Assembly (NCBI GenBank): GCA_964383495.1
Contig: CAYLHG010000018.1
Span: 1-32,514, forward strand
Direction of reading: 5' to 3'
DNA: 32,514 bases
From: CAWKDC01 sp964383495
Lineage (GTDB): Bacteria; Pseudomonadota; Gammaproteobacteria; JABCZS01
Under the pieces are notes generated by a model. It worked only from the letters and a program-made list of their open reading frames with translations. It ran no database searches and was not told the origin of the DNA. Numbering within the stretch: the first letter of the stretch is position 1; every line of letters begins with the position of its first letter. This document shows, piece after piece, positions 1 through 9,142 of the stretch. A program made the translations under genes and the position numbers.

Positions 1-73
1 TGGTAGTTCAGCTGGTTAGAATACCGGCCTGTCACGCCGGGGGTCGCGGGTTCGAATCCCGTCCACTCCGCCA
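1..73 (+). tRNA. tRNA-Asp (GTC), 5' end cut off by window
   Basis: The cloverleaf is readable: a five-pair anticodon stem CCGGC/GCCGG encloses the loop CTGTCAC, with anticodon GTC at 31-33, so it decodes aspartate. The T arm (GCGGG-TTCGAAT-CCCGT) and the 3' acceptor strand CCACTCC, discriminator G and encoded CCA end at 73. The first four acceptor bases (expected GGAG) lie outside the window. The CCA is encoded. It is followed within seven bases by a terminator hairpin, so this is the end of its transcription unit. Confidence 0.97.
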
Positions 74-79
74 GCCCTG

Positions 80-107
80 AAAAGCCAAGGTGTATGCTTT
101 GGCTTTT
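80..107 (+). terminator. Terminator after tRNA-Asp
   Basis: AAAAGCCAA (80-88) and TTGGCTTTT (99-107) form a nine-pair stem around a ten-base loop, and the 3' arm ends in a T run. This fits an intrinsic terminator for the tRNA transcript. It lies 20 bases before the ppiD start, so ppiD needs either a promoter overlapping this region or read-through; no convincing promoter is visible there. Confidence 0.75.
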
Positions 108-127
108 CGTTTATCTTAAGGATATTC

Positions 128-2068
128 ATGTTACAAGAGATTCGTCAATGGGCCCATGGTTGGGTGGCTTGGCTTGTGATTGGAACAGTGGCAGCTGTTT
201 TTGTAATTTGGGGTATTGGTTCAAATCTCGATTCATTTCTAGGTAGCAACGACCCTGCTACAAAAATTGTTAAGACTGTTGGCGCTGATCAGTTCACACA
301 AGCACAGCTTGATCAAAACGCGGAAAACATGTTAGCAGAATATAAGCGCACCATGGCAGCGCAAGGGGTGAAAATGACGCCCGAGGATGGGGCGCGCATC
401 AAGCATATTGCTCAACAACAAGTGATGATGGAATCTGCATTGAGGCAATTTGCGGCAAAAGCAGGATTTGTAGTTAGCAAAGAACAAGCTGATGCTTTTA
501 TTAATCGTGTTCCGCAATTACAACAAGATGGTCATTTTTCAATGGATTTGTATCAGGCCTTATTGTCGCAGCGTAACCAGACGCCTGCAGCATTTTTGAA
601 AGAAATTCAAGATCGCATGGTGTTTATGCAGGTCACCTCTGCTATCGGAGGCAGCGCGTTTGTACTCCCTTACGAGTTGAAAGAGACCATCCAGTTAATT
701 TATCAGCAACGCGATATTGGCTATGCAGTGTTTGATTCACAATCTTTTGAAAAAGATATTAACATTACATCAACGGATTTAGAAGCTTACTATAATGGGC
801 ACCAACAAGAATTTACCGCGCCTGCGCAATCAACCATAGAATATATCACGCTAACACGTGAACATATTGCGGAAGGGTTGCGTAAACAGCCAGTTCCTAA
901 AGAAGCGTTGAAAGCTTTGTATGAAGAACGCAAAACAGAGTTTACGATCCCAGAGTCTCGTCGTATTTCGCACATATTAATTGCTGTGCCTGAAAATGCG
1001 ACCAATGCAGAGCGCCAAGAAAAAAAGAAATTTGCACAAGATCTTTTAGAGCGTTTACGTGCTGGAGCTAATTTTGCTACTTTAGCTAAAGAATCATCAG
1101 AAGATCCTGGTAGTGCTGAGCAGGGTGGCGACTTAGGTGTGGCTGTAAAAGGTACGTTTGATCCTATATTTGATGATGCGGCCTTTGCAGCTCCAAAAGA
1201 TCAAGTCGTGGGACCTGTGGAAACACCTTTTGGTTATCACTTAATTTTAGTAACAGATATTCACGCTGCACAGATAGAGCCGTTGGAAGAAGTGCGTAAG
1301 GAACTTTCTGAGGAGTGGTACCAAGCAGAAACCACACGTTTGTATGATGATGCAGTCAAACAATTGTCTGATGAGGCTTTCCAAGCTGGCTCAGACTTTC
1401 AATCATTGGCTAAACAATTTGGTTTAACGCCTGCCACGATGACATTATTTCAAGATGTGAGCGCTAACCAGGGGATTGGTACATCCCCTCAAGTCATAGC
1501 AGCTGCTTTTGATAAAGCTGCCTATGAGCAAAAATTGAATAGTGAATTGTTACAATTAACACCTGACGAAGCAGTTGTTTTGTACATTACACAATATACA
1601 GATAGTTATTTGAAACCCATTGATAGCGTGAAAGTTGAACTTGAAAAAGCTGCCTTGCAACGTTTAGCATTGCGTGCAGCAGAAACTAAAGCAGCTGAAA
1701 TGCAAAAAGCGTTAGAGGCAGGGACAGCTCCTCAAGAGGCCGCGCGAGCGCACGGAGCGACGTGGCAAGAGCTCAAAGCCTTACAGCGTAGTGTGCATCC
1801 GGCAGGTTTACCTTATGAGCTTGTCGTTGCTGCGTTTAAAACCCCCATGGGAGAAAAACCAGCCACTACGACCGTCCCTATGACTTCTGGGGTAGCAATA
1901 TTACAAATATTGCACATTTCTTCTGGAAAAGTGCCAACTTTCAGCAATACTGAAGAAGAGAGAGCATTTTCTGAGAACCTCAAATCGCAGTTATCTGAGT
2001 TTATGGCACGTCGAGATTTTGACTTGTACGGCGCATATGCCAGCAGAATGATTCCGCAAAAACCTTGA
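128..2068 (+). CDS. ppiD: Peptidyl-prolyl cis-trans isomerase PpiD (SurA/parvulin type)
   Basis: This is a membrane-anchored periplasmic folding factor that assists newly translocated and outer-membrane proteins near the Sec translocon. The 646-residue length is close to the roughly 620 of E. coli PpiD. Residues 12-31 form one N-terminal membrane segment after a short cytoplasmic stretch. A SurA_N-like helical region follows, then a parvulin domain at about 280-380 with the family landmarks HILIAVP, GGDLG and FGYHLILV, and a C-terminal helical region. The ATG at 128 has AAGG a few bases upstream. In many gammaproteobacteria ppiD lies next to hupB; here a tRNA-Asp lies immediately upstream. 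In E. coli PpiD the parvulin domain shows little isomerase activity, so a chaperone role is at least as likely as catalysis. Confidence 0.93.
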   Translation: MLQEIRQWAHGWVAWLVIGTVAAVFVIWGIGSNLDSFLGSNDPATKIVKTVGADQFTQAQLDQNAENMLAEYKRTMAAQGVKMTPEDGARIKHIAQQQVMMESALRQFAAKAGFVVSKEQADAFINRVPQLQQDGHFSMDLYQALLSQRNQTPAAFLKEIQDRMVFMQVTSAIGGSAFVLPYELKETIQLIYQQRDIGYAVFDSQSFEKDINITSTDLEAYYNGHQQEFTAPAQSTIEYITLTREHIAEGLRKQPVPKEALKALYEERKTEFTIPESRRISHILIAVPENATNAERQEKKKFAQDLLERLRAGANFATLAKESSEDPGSAEQGGDLGVAVKGTFDPIFDDAAFAAPKDQVVGPVETPFGYHLILVTDIHAAQIEPLEEVRKELSEEWYQAETTRLYDDAVKQLSDEAFQAGSDFQSLAKQFGLTPATMTLFQDVSANQGIGTSPQVIAAAFDKAAYEQKLNSELLQLTPDEAVVLYITQYTDSYLKPIDSVKVELEKAALQRLALRAAETKAAEMQKALEAGTAPQEAARAHGATWQELKALQRSVHPAGLPYELVVAAFKTPMGEKPATTTVPMTSGVAILQILHISSGKVPTFSNTEEERAFSENLKSQLSEFMARRDFDLYGAYASRMIPQKP

Positions 2069-2074
2069 TTGTAG

Positions 2075-2090
2075 GCGGAGTTTCCTCCGC
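2075..2090 (+). terminator. Possible weak terminator after ppiD
   Basis: GCGGAG (2075-2080) and CTCCGC (2085-2090) form a perfect six-pair stem around TTTC, seven bases after the ppiD stop. A T run (CTTTTATT) only appears ten bases later, so termination may be inefficient. The hairpin may mark the boundary between ppiD and the downstream transporter operon. Confidence 0.4.
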
Positions 2091-2125
2091 TCTCATTAAC
2101 CTTTTATTATAATAAGAGAGGTTAT

Positions 2126-2767
2126 ATGGCCAGTCAGGATATGAGACTAGTCGGCGCTACGGCTGCTGGTTGGGTTGCAGGTGCGGTCTTGATGACTGTG
2201 GTGGGTATTGCCGCAACAGTTGTTCTTGATTCTTATTATGATTTTCTTTCTGATCAAATCGATTTCCTGGGGGCGGATCAGCCTATCATTCCTCTTTTGC
2301 TTGCAGTAGCAAGCTTATTGGCTCTTTATGGGCTTTATAAAGATGCAAACCTCCCACGACAACAAGCAAGAGAGCCTTTGGAGGATGATGAAGAGGCAAA
2401 AGTAGAATGGTGCTACCCCTATATTATGGCCGGGCTGCTGCTCATCGTTGCAGCAGGCCTGGCGGCAGCAACGGCAGAGCCGTTGCATGATCCTGATTTG
2501 CCATCGAATTGGCCGGATTGGGAAATTTTAGGTGCATTTTGGGTGTTACATGGTTTAGCGCTTGCCACAGGTGTCTTTTTGATTGCATGTGGGACGCGAT
2601 ATGTGATGAGGCCTGAAATTCGTTTAGCAGATCCTGTCACGGACTCAGGCGCGTATACCACTCCTTGGGGAGGGAGCGAAACTGATAGCAGTTCTCATTC
2701 TTCAAGCACTTCTAGTGATGCTGGCTCAGCGGGTAGTTCTCCCTCATCGGCTATCATCACACAATAG
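2126..2767 (+). CDS. Hypothetical four-helix membrane protein with Ser-rich tail
   Basis: I do not recognise this 213-residue protein. It has about four hydrophobic membrane segments: near residues 9-33, 53-71, 98-117 and 136-162. A charged acidic stretch (EPLEDDEEAKVE) sits between the second and third. The last 35 or so residues are hydrophilic and almost entirely Ser, Gly, Thr, Asp and Ala. An SD-like GAGAGG lies four bases before the ATG. Its stop codon lies just before the start of the downstream solute-binding protein (within about 15 bases), so it is probably co-transcribed with the ABC importer. No known importer component looks like this, and a role in transport is only inferred from position. 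It may be a lineage-specific inner-membrane protein. Confidence 0.7.
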   Translation: MASQDMRLVGATAAGWVAGAVLMTVVGIAATVVLDSYYDFLSDQIDFLGADQPIIPLLLAVASLLALYGLYKDANLPRQQAREPLEDDEEAKVEWCYPYIMAGLLLIVAAGLAAATAEPLHDPDLPSNWPDWEILGAFWVLHGLALATGVFLIACGTRYVMRPEIRLADPVTDSGAYTTPWGGSETDSSSHSSSTSSDAGSAGSSPSSAIITQ

Positions 2768-2781
2768 TGAGGATGTATTTC

Positions 2782-4911
2782 GTGCACACTGCATCTCGTT
2801 TTTTGCTTATTTGTTTATGCGCAGTGCTAACGGGGTGTGAGCAAGTATTGAATGACCCTTATCCTCACAACGAGCAAACAGGCAGCGTTTATTATACTTC
2901 TTTTGCAGAACGTCCGCGTTTTTTAGATCCTGCACGCGTTTACTCTGCTGATGAAATAGCGGTGATAGCACAAATTTATGAACCGCCATTGCAATATCAT
3001 TATTTAAAACGTCCTTATGAATTAGTACCATTATCAGCTGCGCGCATGCCAAAGGTAACCTATTTGGATAAAAATAAAAATCCTTTAGCAAATGACATTG
3101 ACCCACAATTTATTGCCTACACAGCTTATGATATTGAAATTTTGCCAGGCATGCGTTATCAACCACACCCTGCCTTTGCAAAAGACGAGCATAATGTATA
3201 TCGCTATCATGATTTGACTACAGTAGATTTGAAAAACATTAAAACGATCAGTGATTTTGAATACATGGATACGCGCACTGTCGTTGCTGCTGATTATGTC
3301 TATGAAATTAAACGATTAGCCAACCCAACGATAAACTCCCCCATTTATGGATTTATGAAAGAATATATTGTTGGTCTCGAAGAGCTTAATAATCATTGGG
3401 ATTCACAAAAAACACTTGAAGGGGCACAAGTGATCGATGAGATGCATTATCGTATTTTAATTCGAGGAAAATATTTACCATTTTCTTATTGGTTAGCCAT
3501 GCCTTTTTTTGCGCCTATGCCTTGGGAGGCAGATGTTTTCTATGCAAACCCTTTATTGGTTGAAAAAAATATTGTGCTCGATTGGTTTCCCATTGGATCT
3601 GGGCCTTATTATTTAGCAGAAAATAATCCTAATCATCGCATGGTGTTGCGTAAAAACCCTTATTTTCACGGTGAAAAATACCCTAGCGAAGGCACGCAAG
3701 AGCAGCATGAGCAAGGTTTATTAGCAGATGCGGGTAAACCATTACCCTTTATTGATACGGCGGTCTTTACATTGGAAAAAGAAAGCATTCCTCGTTGGAA
3801 TAAATTTTTGCAAGGGTATTATGATGCATCGGGTTTAACATCTGATAACTTTAATCAAGCGGTTCAATCAGGTGGGAACCAAGCAATACTTACACCAACA
3901 TTACAAAAAATGGGGATTGAATTATTATCTGAAATAGAGGTGGCAGATTTTTATTGGGGATTTAACATGTTAGATCCTGTCGTAGGAGGAACCAGTGACA
4001 GTGCAAAAAAATTAAGACAAGCCATTTCAATTGCGGTTGACATGGAAGAATACATCAGTATTTTTCTTAATGATAAAGCTGTTGCAGCACAAAACATTAT
4101 TCCTCCCGGTATTTATGGATATGAAACACTACCAGAAGGTGTTAATCCGTATGTATACACGTATAAAAATAGCGAATTGAAACGTCGTCCTATCGAAGAC
4201 GCAAAAAAACTTATGAAGGAGGCTGGATATCAACATGGTATTGATCCAAAAACGGGCCGTGCCCTGGTGATTCATTTAGATGCTAGCAGTCAAGGCGATC
4301 CTGCAGATAAAGCACGATTTGCGTGGATGCGTAAACAATTCTCAAAATTAGGCATTAATTTAAATGTGCGATTAACAGATTACAATCGCTTTCGTCAAAA
4401 ATTAGAAGAAGGTTATGCCCAATTTTTTGGGTTAGGTTGGTTTGCAGATTATCCAGATCCTGAAAATTTTTTCATGTTATTATATGCGCCTAATAGCAAA
4501 ATGAAAAACAGCGGTGTAAACAGCACCAATTATCAAAATAATCAATACGACTTATTATTTTCAAAAATGAGAAAAATGGAAAATTCTCCAGAGAGGATGC
4601 AATTGATTAAAAAAATGATCGCGATCCTCCAAGAAGATGCGCCTATGATATGGGGATATTATCCTGAATCATTTTTATTAAAACAACCATGGTACAAAAA
4701 TGTAGCATTAAATGGCATGGCAAATAATACGCTTAAATATCATAAGATTGATACCTTAGAAAGGAGCATCATACAAGAAAAAGAAAATAAACCAGTTTTT
4801 TGGCCTGCGTTATTACTATTATTATTTATCATGATCATATTCGTTCCAGTATTAATTGAATATATAAAGCGGGAAAGAACGCAATGTGCAAGGAGAACTA
4901 AAAATTCATGA
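2782..4911 (+). CDS. Peptide ABC transporter solute-binding lipoprotein (family 5) with C-terminal membrane helix
   Basis: This binds oligopeptides or a related solute in the periplasm and delivers them to the permeases encoded next. I chose the GTG at 2782 because GAGGA at 2769-2773 sits eight bases before it. In-frame GTG 2767 and ATG 2773 would add five or three residues but lack a well-placed ribosome site. From 2782 the protein is 709 residues and begins with a lipoprotein signal ending in the lipobox L-T-G-C (FLLICLCAVLTGCEQ). The body resembles SBP_bac_5 proteins (OppA/YejA class), for example LRQAISIAVDMEEYI and the LGWFADYPDPENFF segment typical of the C-terminal lobe. Unusually, residues about 674-695 form a hydrophobic helix followed by a basic tail, which predicts a second membrane anchor. 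The stop overlaps the next start by four bases (ATGA). The exact substrate is unknown. Confidence 0.88.
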   Translation: MHTASRFLLICLCAVLTGCEQVLNDPYPHNEQTGSVYYTSFAERPRFLDPARVYSADEIAVIAQIYEPPLQYHYLKRPYELVPLSAARMPKVTYLDKNKNPLANDIDPQFIAYTAYDIEILPGMRYQPHPAFAKDEHNVYRYHDLTTVDLKNIKTISDFEYMDTRTVVAADYVYEIKRLANPTINSPIYGFMKEYIVGLEELNNHWDSQKTLEGAQVIDEMHYRILIRGKYLPFSYWLAMPFFAPMPWEADVFYANPLLVEKNIVLDWFPIGSGPYYLAENNPNHRMVLRKNPYFHGEKYPSEGTQEQHEQGLLADAGKPLPFIDTAVFTLEKESIPRWNKFLQGYYDASGLTSDNFNQAVQSGGNQAILTPTLQKMGIELLSEIEVADFYWGFNMLDPVVGGTSDSAKKLRQAISIAVDMEEYISIFLNDKAVAAQNIIPPGIYGYETLPEGVNPYVYTYKNSELKRRPIEDAKKLMKEAGYQHGIDPKTGRALVIHLDASSQGDPADKARFAWMRKQFSKLGINLNVRLTDYNRFRQKLEEGYAQFFGLGWFADYPDPENFFMLLYAPNSKMKNSGVNSTNYQNNQYDLLFSKMRKMENSPERMQLIKKMIAILQEDAPMIWGYYPESFLLKQPWYKNVALNGMANNTLKYHKIDTLERSIIQEKENKPVFWPALLLLLFIMIIFVPVLIEYIKRERTQCARRTKNS

Positions 4912-5885
4912 TAGCCTATATCATTCGTCGTATTTTATATGCTATTCCTATTTTAATAGGAGTGAATTTAATTACTTTTTTATTATTTTTCGTAGTCAAT
5001 TCTCCAAGAGATATGGCATTAGTACAGTTAGGGGATAAATATACGACGCCAGAAGCCATAGAACAATGGATTAAAGCACATGGGTATGATAAACCTGTTT
5101 TTTTAAACCGAGAAGAATCGGGTTTAAAAAAAATGACAGATACATTATTTTTTGAAAAATCATTGAAATTATTTATATTTGAATTTGGTATCTCTGATTC
5201 AGGACGTGACATTACTCAAGATATTAAAGAGCGAATGTGGCCTAGCCTATATATTGCTATACCTTCTCTAATTCTAGGCGTTGTAATTAACATTTTAGTG
5301 GCATTGGCATTAGTATTTTTCCGCCATTCTTATGTAGAGCGTTTGGGGTCGGTAGTGTTAGTATGCATGTTATCCATTTCAAGTTTATTTTATATTGTTG
5401 TAGGGCAATACTTCATTGGAAAAATACTAAAATGGGTTCCTGTTTCTGGGTTTGAGGGTGGTCCAATAGCTGTTAAGTTTATTATACTGCCGGTATTGAT
5501 TAGCATCGTTGCTGGATTAGGATCAGGTGCGCGTTGGTACCGTAGTTTGCTTTTAGAAGAAGTATATAAAGATTACGTGAGAACTGCAAAGGCAAAAGGT
5601 TTGTCAGAAATGGCGATTTTATTCAAACATGTTTTAAAAAACGCCATGATTCCTATTTTGACAAGTGTTGTGGTGTTAATTCCTGGATTATTCCTAGGAA
5701 GTTTATTATTAGAATCCTTTTTTGGTATTCCTGGTTTAGGAAGCTACATGATTGATGCCATCAGAAGCCAAGATTTTGCAGTGGTGAGAAGTGTTGTATA
5801 TTTAGGTGCTTTTGTATACATTGTGGGATTAATTTTAACCGATATTTCTTATACGTGGGTTGACCCTCGTGTAAGATTAAATTAA
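4908..5885 (+). CDS. Peptide ABC transporter permease (OppB/DppB/YejB type)
   Basis: This is the first of two inner-membrane permease subunits of the importer. The 325-residue protein starts with the typical DppB-like opening (MIAYIIRRILYAIPILIGVNLITFLLFF) and has about six membrane segments. Near residues 220-260 it has the cytoplasmic EAA loop that docks the ATPase (DYVRTAKAKGLSEMAILFKH followed by LKNAMIPI). The ATG overlaps the end of the binding-protein gene by four bases, which suggests translational coupling. Length and motifs are normal for the BPD_transp_1 family. Whether the system is closest to Opp, Dpp or Yej cannot be settled by eye. Confidence 0.92.
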   Translation: MIAYIIRRILYAIPILIGVNLITFLLFFVVNSPRDMALVQLGDKYTTPEAIEQWIKAHGYDKPVFLNREESGLKKMTDTLFFEKSLKLFIFEFGISDSGRDITQDIKERMWPSLYIAIPSLILGVVINILVALALVFFRHSYVERLGSVVLVCMLSISSLFYIVVGQYFIGKILKWVPVSGFEGGPIAVKFIILPVLISIVAGLGSGARWYRSLLLEEVYKDYVRTAKAKGLSEMAILFKHVLKNAMIPILTSVVVLIPGLFLGSLLLESFFGIPGLGSYMIDAIRSQDFAVVRSVVYLGAFVYIVGLILTDISYTWVDPRVRLN

Positions 5886-5904
5886 ATAGACAGCAGGCAC
5901 ATAC

Positions 5905-7266
5905 ATGGAAGAAGTGATAATATTTTTATGGTCTGATCTTATTTTCTGGGGTCTGACTGCAACGTTTTTTTTATTTTTTTTGTTACCCAAGCAAAGGCAT
6001 ATCGTAGAAGCGTGGCATTTTGTTGGCACCTCCAAAATGGCGGTATGCTCAGGTGTTATCCTTGCTTTTTTTATGATGATTACTGCACTTGATTCTATAC
6101 ATTTTCAAAACGCACACATGGAAGATAAAATACAATCTTTATTAGACGTCATATTATCCCCATTAGATCATAAAACAGAAACAAGTTATTCTGAACCTTT
6201 TGCCACACATGCTTATATGACCTCACCAACGGACCTGGGAGGAGGGCGTATTATTAACATCAAAGCGCCTTTAAATTATATTGATCCTAATATTATTAAT
6301 GGAAACATTCCTATGTTGCAAGACATTATTATGCATGTCATTGCAGGAATGATGCGTGGTGCGTTTATTTTGTTTTTCATGGTGGTTATCATCACCCGAT
6401 TTGTTCCCTGGAAAAAATGTTTTAAAACAAGTTCGCAATATTTTCAATGGAAAACGATGATTGTGACGTTAGGTATTATATGTTTGATTGTGGGTGCGTT
6501 ACTCAGTTTGTCGAAAGGATATCATATTTTAGGTACGGATAAAGTGGGTGAAGATGTTTTTTATCAATCAATTAAAAGTATTCGGACAGGTGTATTAATT
6601 GGTACGTTTACAACATTATTGTTGTTGCCTTTGGCATTATTGTTAGGTATGTTGGCAGGTTTTTTTAGAGGTTGGGTGGATGATGTGATTCAATATATTT
6701 ACACCGTTTTAAATGCTATTCCTAATGTATTGTTGATTGCGGCTTCTGTTTTGGTGTTAGATATTGTGATTGAGAAATACTCCGGTCACTTCATGAGCGC
6801 AGAAGTGCATGCTGATTTTCGGTTGTTAGCCTTATGTACCATTTTAGGTGTGACAAGCTGGACATCCTTATGTCGATTAGTACGTGGTGAAACATTAAAA
6901 TTACGGGAACAAGATTATGTAAAAGCTGCAATAGCATTAGGTACTAAACCGTTAAATATTTTGAAACGACATATTTTGCCAAATTTAATGCACATTGTAT
7001 TTATTACCATTACGTTAGATTTCTCAGGGTTAGTATTGGCAGAAGCTGTATTATCTTATGTGGGAGTAGGGGTTGACCCGGCTATGTACAGTTGGGGAAA
7101 TATGATTAATGCAGCACGTTTAGAATTAGCACGGGAACCCATGGTGTGGTGGTCTTTAACAGGTGCATTTATTTTTATGTTATCTTTAGTGTTGCCAGCA
7201 AATCTTTTTGCGGATGTGGTGCAAAAAGCATTTGACCCACGAGACAGGCAGGTAACTCATGAATAA
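5905..7266 (+). CDS. Peptide ABC transporter permease (OppC/DppC/YejE type), N-terminally extended
   Basis: This is the second permease of the importer. At 453 residues it is about 100-150 longer than a usual DppC/OppC. The extra length is at the N terminus, where about three hydrophobic segments flank a periplasmic-looking stretch (residues about 60-145) before the conserved core. The core has the entry motif GTDKVGEDVFYQSIKSIRTG (compare GTDxxGRDVxSRxxxGxR) and an EAA loop (DYVKAAIALGTKPLNILKRH followed by LPNLM). YejE-class permeases are known to be longer than DppC, which fits that branch. It starts 19 bases after the upstream permease and overlaps the ATPase gene by eight bases. Confidence 0.9.
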   Translation: MEEVIIFLWSDLIFWGLTATFFLFFLLPKQRHIVEAWHFVGTSKMAVCSGVILAFFMMITALDSIHFQNAHMEDKIQSLLDVILSPLDHKTETSYSEPFATHAYMTSPTDLGGGRIINIKAPLNYIDPNIINGNIPMLQDIIMHVIAGMMRGAFILFFMVVIITRFVPWKKCFKTSSQYFQWKTMIVTLGIICLIVGALLSLSKGYHILGTDKVGEDVFYQSIKSIRTGVLIGTFTTLLLLPLALLLGMLAGFFRGWVDDVIQYIYTVLNAIPNVLLIAASVLVLDIVIEKYSGHFMSAEVHADFRLLALCTILGVTSWTSLCRLVRGETLKLREQDYVKAAIALGTKPLNILKRHILPNLMHIVFITITLDFSGLVLAEAVLSYVGVGVDPAMYSWGNMINAARLELAREPMVWWSLTGAFIFMLSLVLPANLFADVVQKAFDPRDRQVTHE

Positions 7267-9085
7267 TAAAAATTTGTTAACCGTTTCACAGCTGGCAGTG
7301 AAGTTACCACTGAAAGAAAAAACATTGCATGCATTAACAGATGTCAATTTTTCCATTAAAGAAAATGAAATTTTTTGTTTAATAGGAGAGTCCGGCTCAG
7401 GAAAATCGTTGACAGCACAATCTATCATGCAGTTGATTTCATCTGAAGAATACAGCGAAAATAGTAAAATAACATTAGGAAAAGATTCATTATTAGATTT
7501 ACCTGATATTGCATTGCAAAAAATACGTGGAAAAAAAATTGCGATGATTTTTCAAGAGCCGATGACTTCTTTAAATCCAGTAATGACCATTGGGGAGCAA
7601 TTATTAGAAGCGTTAACATTACATACAAGCTTATCAAAAAAAGAACAGTTGCGGCGGGCTATTGAATTGTTAGAAGCCGTAGGGATTTCGGATGTTGATC
7701 GAAGAATTAATGAATATCCTCATCAGTTTTCAGGGGGTATGCGGCAACGTGTGATGATCGCAATGGCATTGGCAGCAGAACCGGATATTCTCATTGCAGA
7801 TGAATCCACAACCGCGCTAGATGTGACTATTCAAGCGCAAATATTGCAATTAATTGCATCATTAAAAGAAAAAAAAGACATGGGTATTTTAATGATCACG
7901 CACGATTTTTCAGTTGTATATAAAGTGGCAGACACCATCGCTGTGATGTATGCAGGGGAAATTGTGGAGAAAGCTTCGAAAGAATTGTTTTTTAAAAATC
8001 CAAAACATCCTTACAGCAAAAAATTATTGGCGGCTTTGCCGAGTTTAAAAAATAGAAATGAATCGTTAGCCGCCATTCCAGGGCAACCTCCTGATTTAAC
8101 AGAGCCTTTAGTAGGTTGCCGTTTTGCCCCTCGTTGTGCCTTCAAATGGTCTTTATGTGAAACGACGGAACCGGCTTTGTTACATTCAGAAGGTTCTGAC
8201 GTCCGTTGCCATTTATACAGTGCTCCTCACCCTCCTATGCCTGGTGAGATTAAAGTACCGCTTGTAGAAGTGAAAAAAAATCTGAAAAACCCAACCTTGC
8301 TATTAGAAGTAAGGCATTTAAAAATGCATTATCCTATTCAGAAAGGTTTATTCAAGCATACGGTAGGATATGTTAAAGCGGTGGATGATATCAGCTTTAC
8401 ATTATCAAGCGGAAAAACATTAGCGATTGTGGGTGAGTCAGGTTCTGGAAAATCATCCATGGCTAATGCTTTACTGCGTTTAAGCCCGCACGCTTCCGGG
8501 GAAATTTTTTTCAATGGTCAAGCAATGCATCAAATGTCTGAAGCTTCATTAAAAGATTGTCGCCGCTATATGCAGATAATATTTCAAGATCCCTTTGGAT
8601 CATTAAACCCGCGTATCCCTATACGATCCATTTTATCTGAAGGCTGGGATGCACAAGGAATGTATCGTAATCCTGCATTACGTGCACGCAAATCTGAAGA
8701 ACTGTTAACACAAGTAGGTTTACCATTAAATGCATTAGATCGTTATCCTCATGAATTTTCAGGTGGGCAACGACAAAGAATTGCTATTGCGCGTGCATTA
8801 TCTGTGGAGCCTAAGCTCGTGATTTGCGATGAGCCCACCAGCGCATTAGATGTATCTGTTCAAGCACAAATCATACAATTACTGAAAGAGTTACAAACAA
8901 TGCACGGATTGGCATACATTTTTATCACCCATAATATTGCATTGGTAGGATATTTGGCAGATTATGTTGCTGTGATGCACGAAGGGAAAATAGTAGAGTA
9001 TGGGCCCGCGCTTGAAGTGTTGCAAAATCCCAAAGATGCTTACACACAGTCATTATTGAGTGCAGTATTAGGTGTGGGAGAATAA
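7259..9085 (+). CDS. Double ABC ATPase of the peptide importer (YejF/GsiA type fusion)
   Basis: This cytoplasmic protein supplies both nucleotide-binding domains in one chain of 608 residues and powers the importer. Domain 1 has Walker A GESGSGKS at 43-50, signature FSGGMRQR and Walker B ILIADEST. It is followed by the oligopeptide-family C-terminal extension with the cysteine-bearing GCRFAPRCAFKWSLC segment at about residues 285-305, which in relatives binds an Fe-S cluster. Domain 2 has Walker A GESGSGKS near 392-399, signature FSGGQRQR and Walker B LVICDEPTSALD. Both sets of catalytic motifs look intact. The start overlaps the permease stop, so the transporter genes form one transcription unit that ends at the palindrome at 9090-9121. 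Confidence 0.95.
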   Translation: MNNKNLLTVSQLAVKLPLKEKTLHALTDVNFSIKENEIFCLIGESGSGKSLTAQSIMQLISSEEYSENSKITLGKDSLLDLPDIALQKIRGKKIAMIFQEPMTSLNPVMTIGEQLLEALTLHTSLSKKEQLRRAIELLEAVGISDVDRRINEYPHQFSGGMRQRVMIAMALAAEPDILIADESTTALDVTIQAQILQLIASLKEKKDMGILMITHDFSVVYKVADTIAVMYAGEIVEKASKELFFKNPKHPYSKKLLAALPSLKNRNESLAAIPGQPPDLTEPLVGCRFAPRCAFKWSLCETTEPALLHSEGSDVRCHLYSAPHPPMPGEIKVPLVEVKKNLKNPTLLLEVRHLKMHYPIQKGLFKHTVGYVKAVDDISFTLSSGKTLAIVGESGSGKSSMANALLRLSPHASGEIFFNGQAMHQMSEASLKDCRRYMQIIFQDPFGSLNPRIPIRSILSEGWDAQGMYRNPALRARKSEELLTQVGLPLNALDRYPHEFSGGQRQRIAIARALSVEPKLVICDEPTSALDVSVQAQIIQLLKELQTMHGLAYIFITHNIALVGYLADYVAVMHEGKIVEYGPALEVLQNPKDAYTQSLLSAVLGVGE

Positions 9086-9089
9086 AACT

Positions 9090-9121
9090 CCAGCACATTG
9101 CGGCTAGCCGCAATGTGCTGG
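9090..9121. terminator. Perfect 32-bp palindrome, likely bidirectional terminator
   Basis: CCAGCACATTGCGGCT followed by its exact reverse complement fills 9090-9121, centred between 9105 and 9106. AAAA lies upstream (9084-9087) and GATTTTG downstream, so the hairpin is followed by a short T run on either strand. It lies between the convergent ATPase gene (stop 9085) and porin gene (stop 9143), the expected place for a shared terminator. Confidence 0.8.
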
Positions 9122-9142
9122 GATTTTGATGCATGGTATGCG

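Noticed and set aside
2108..2113. TATAAT as a promoter of the Ser-tailed membrane protein gene
   Set aside because: Transcription would start about five bases before the ATG, inside or after the ribosome site, which would leave no usable SD.
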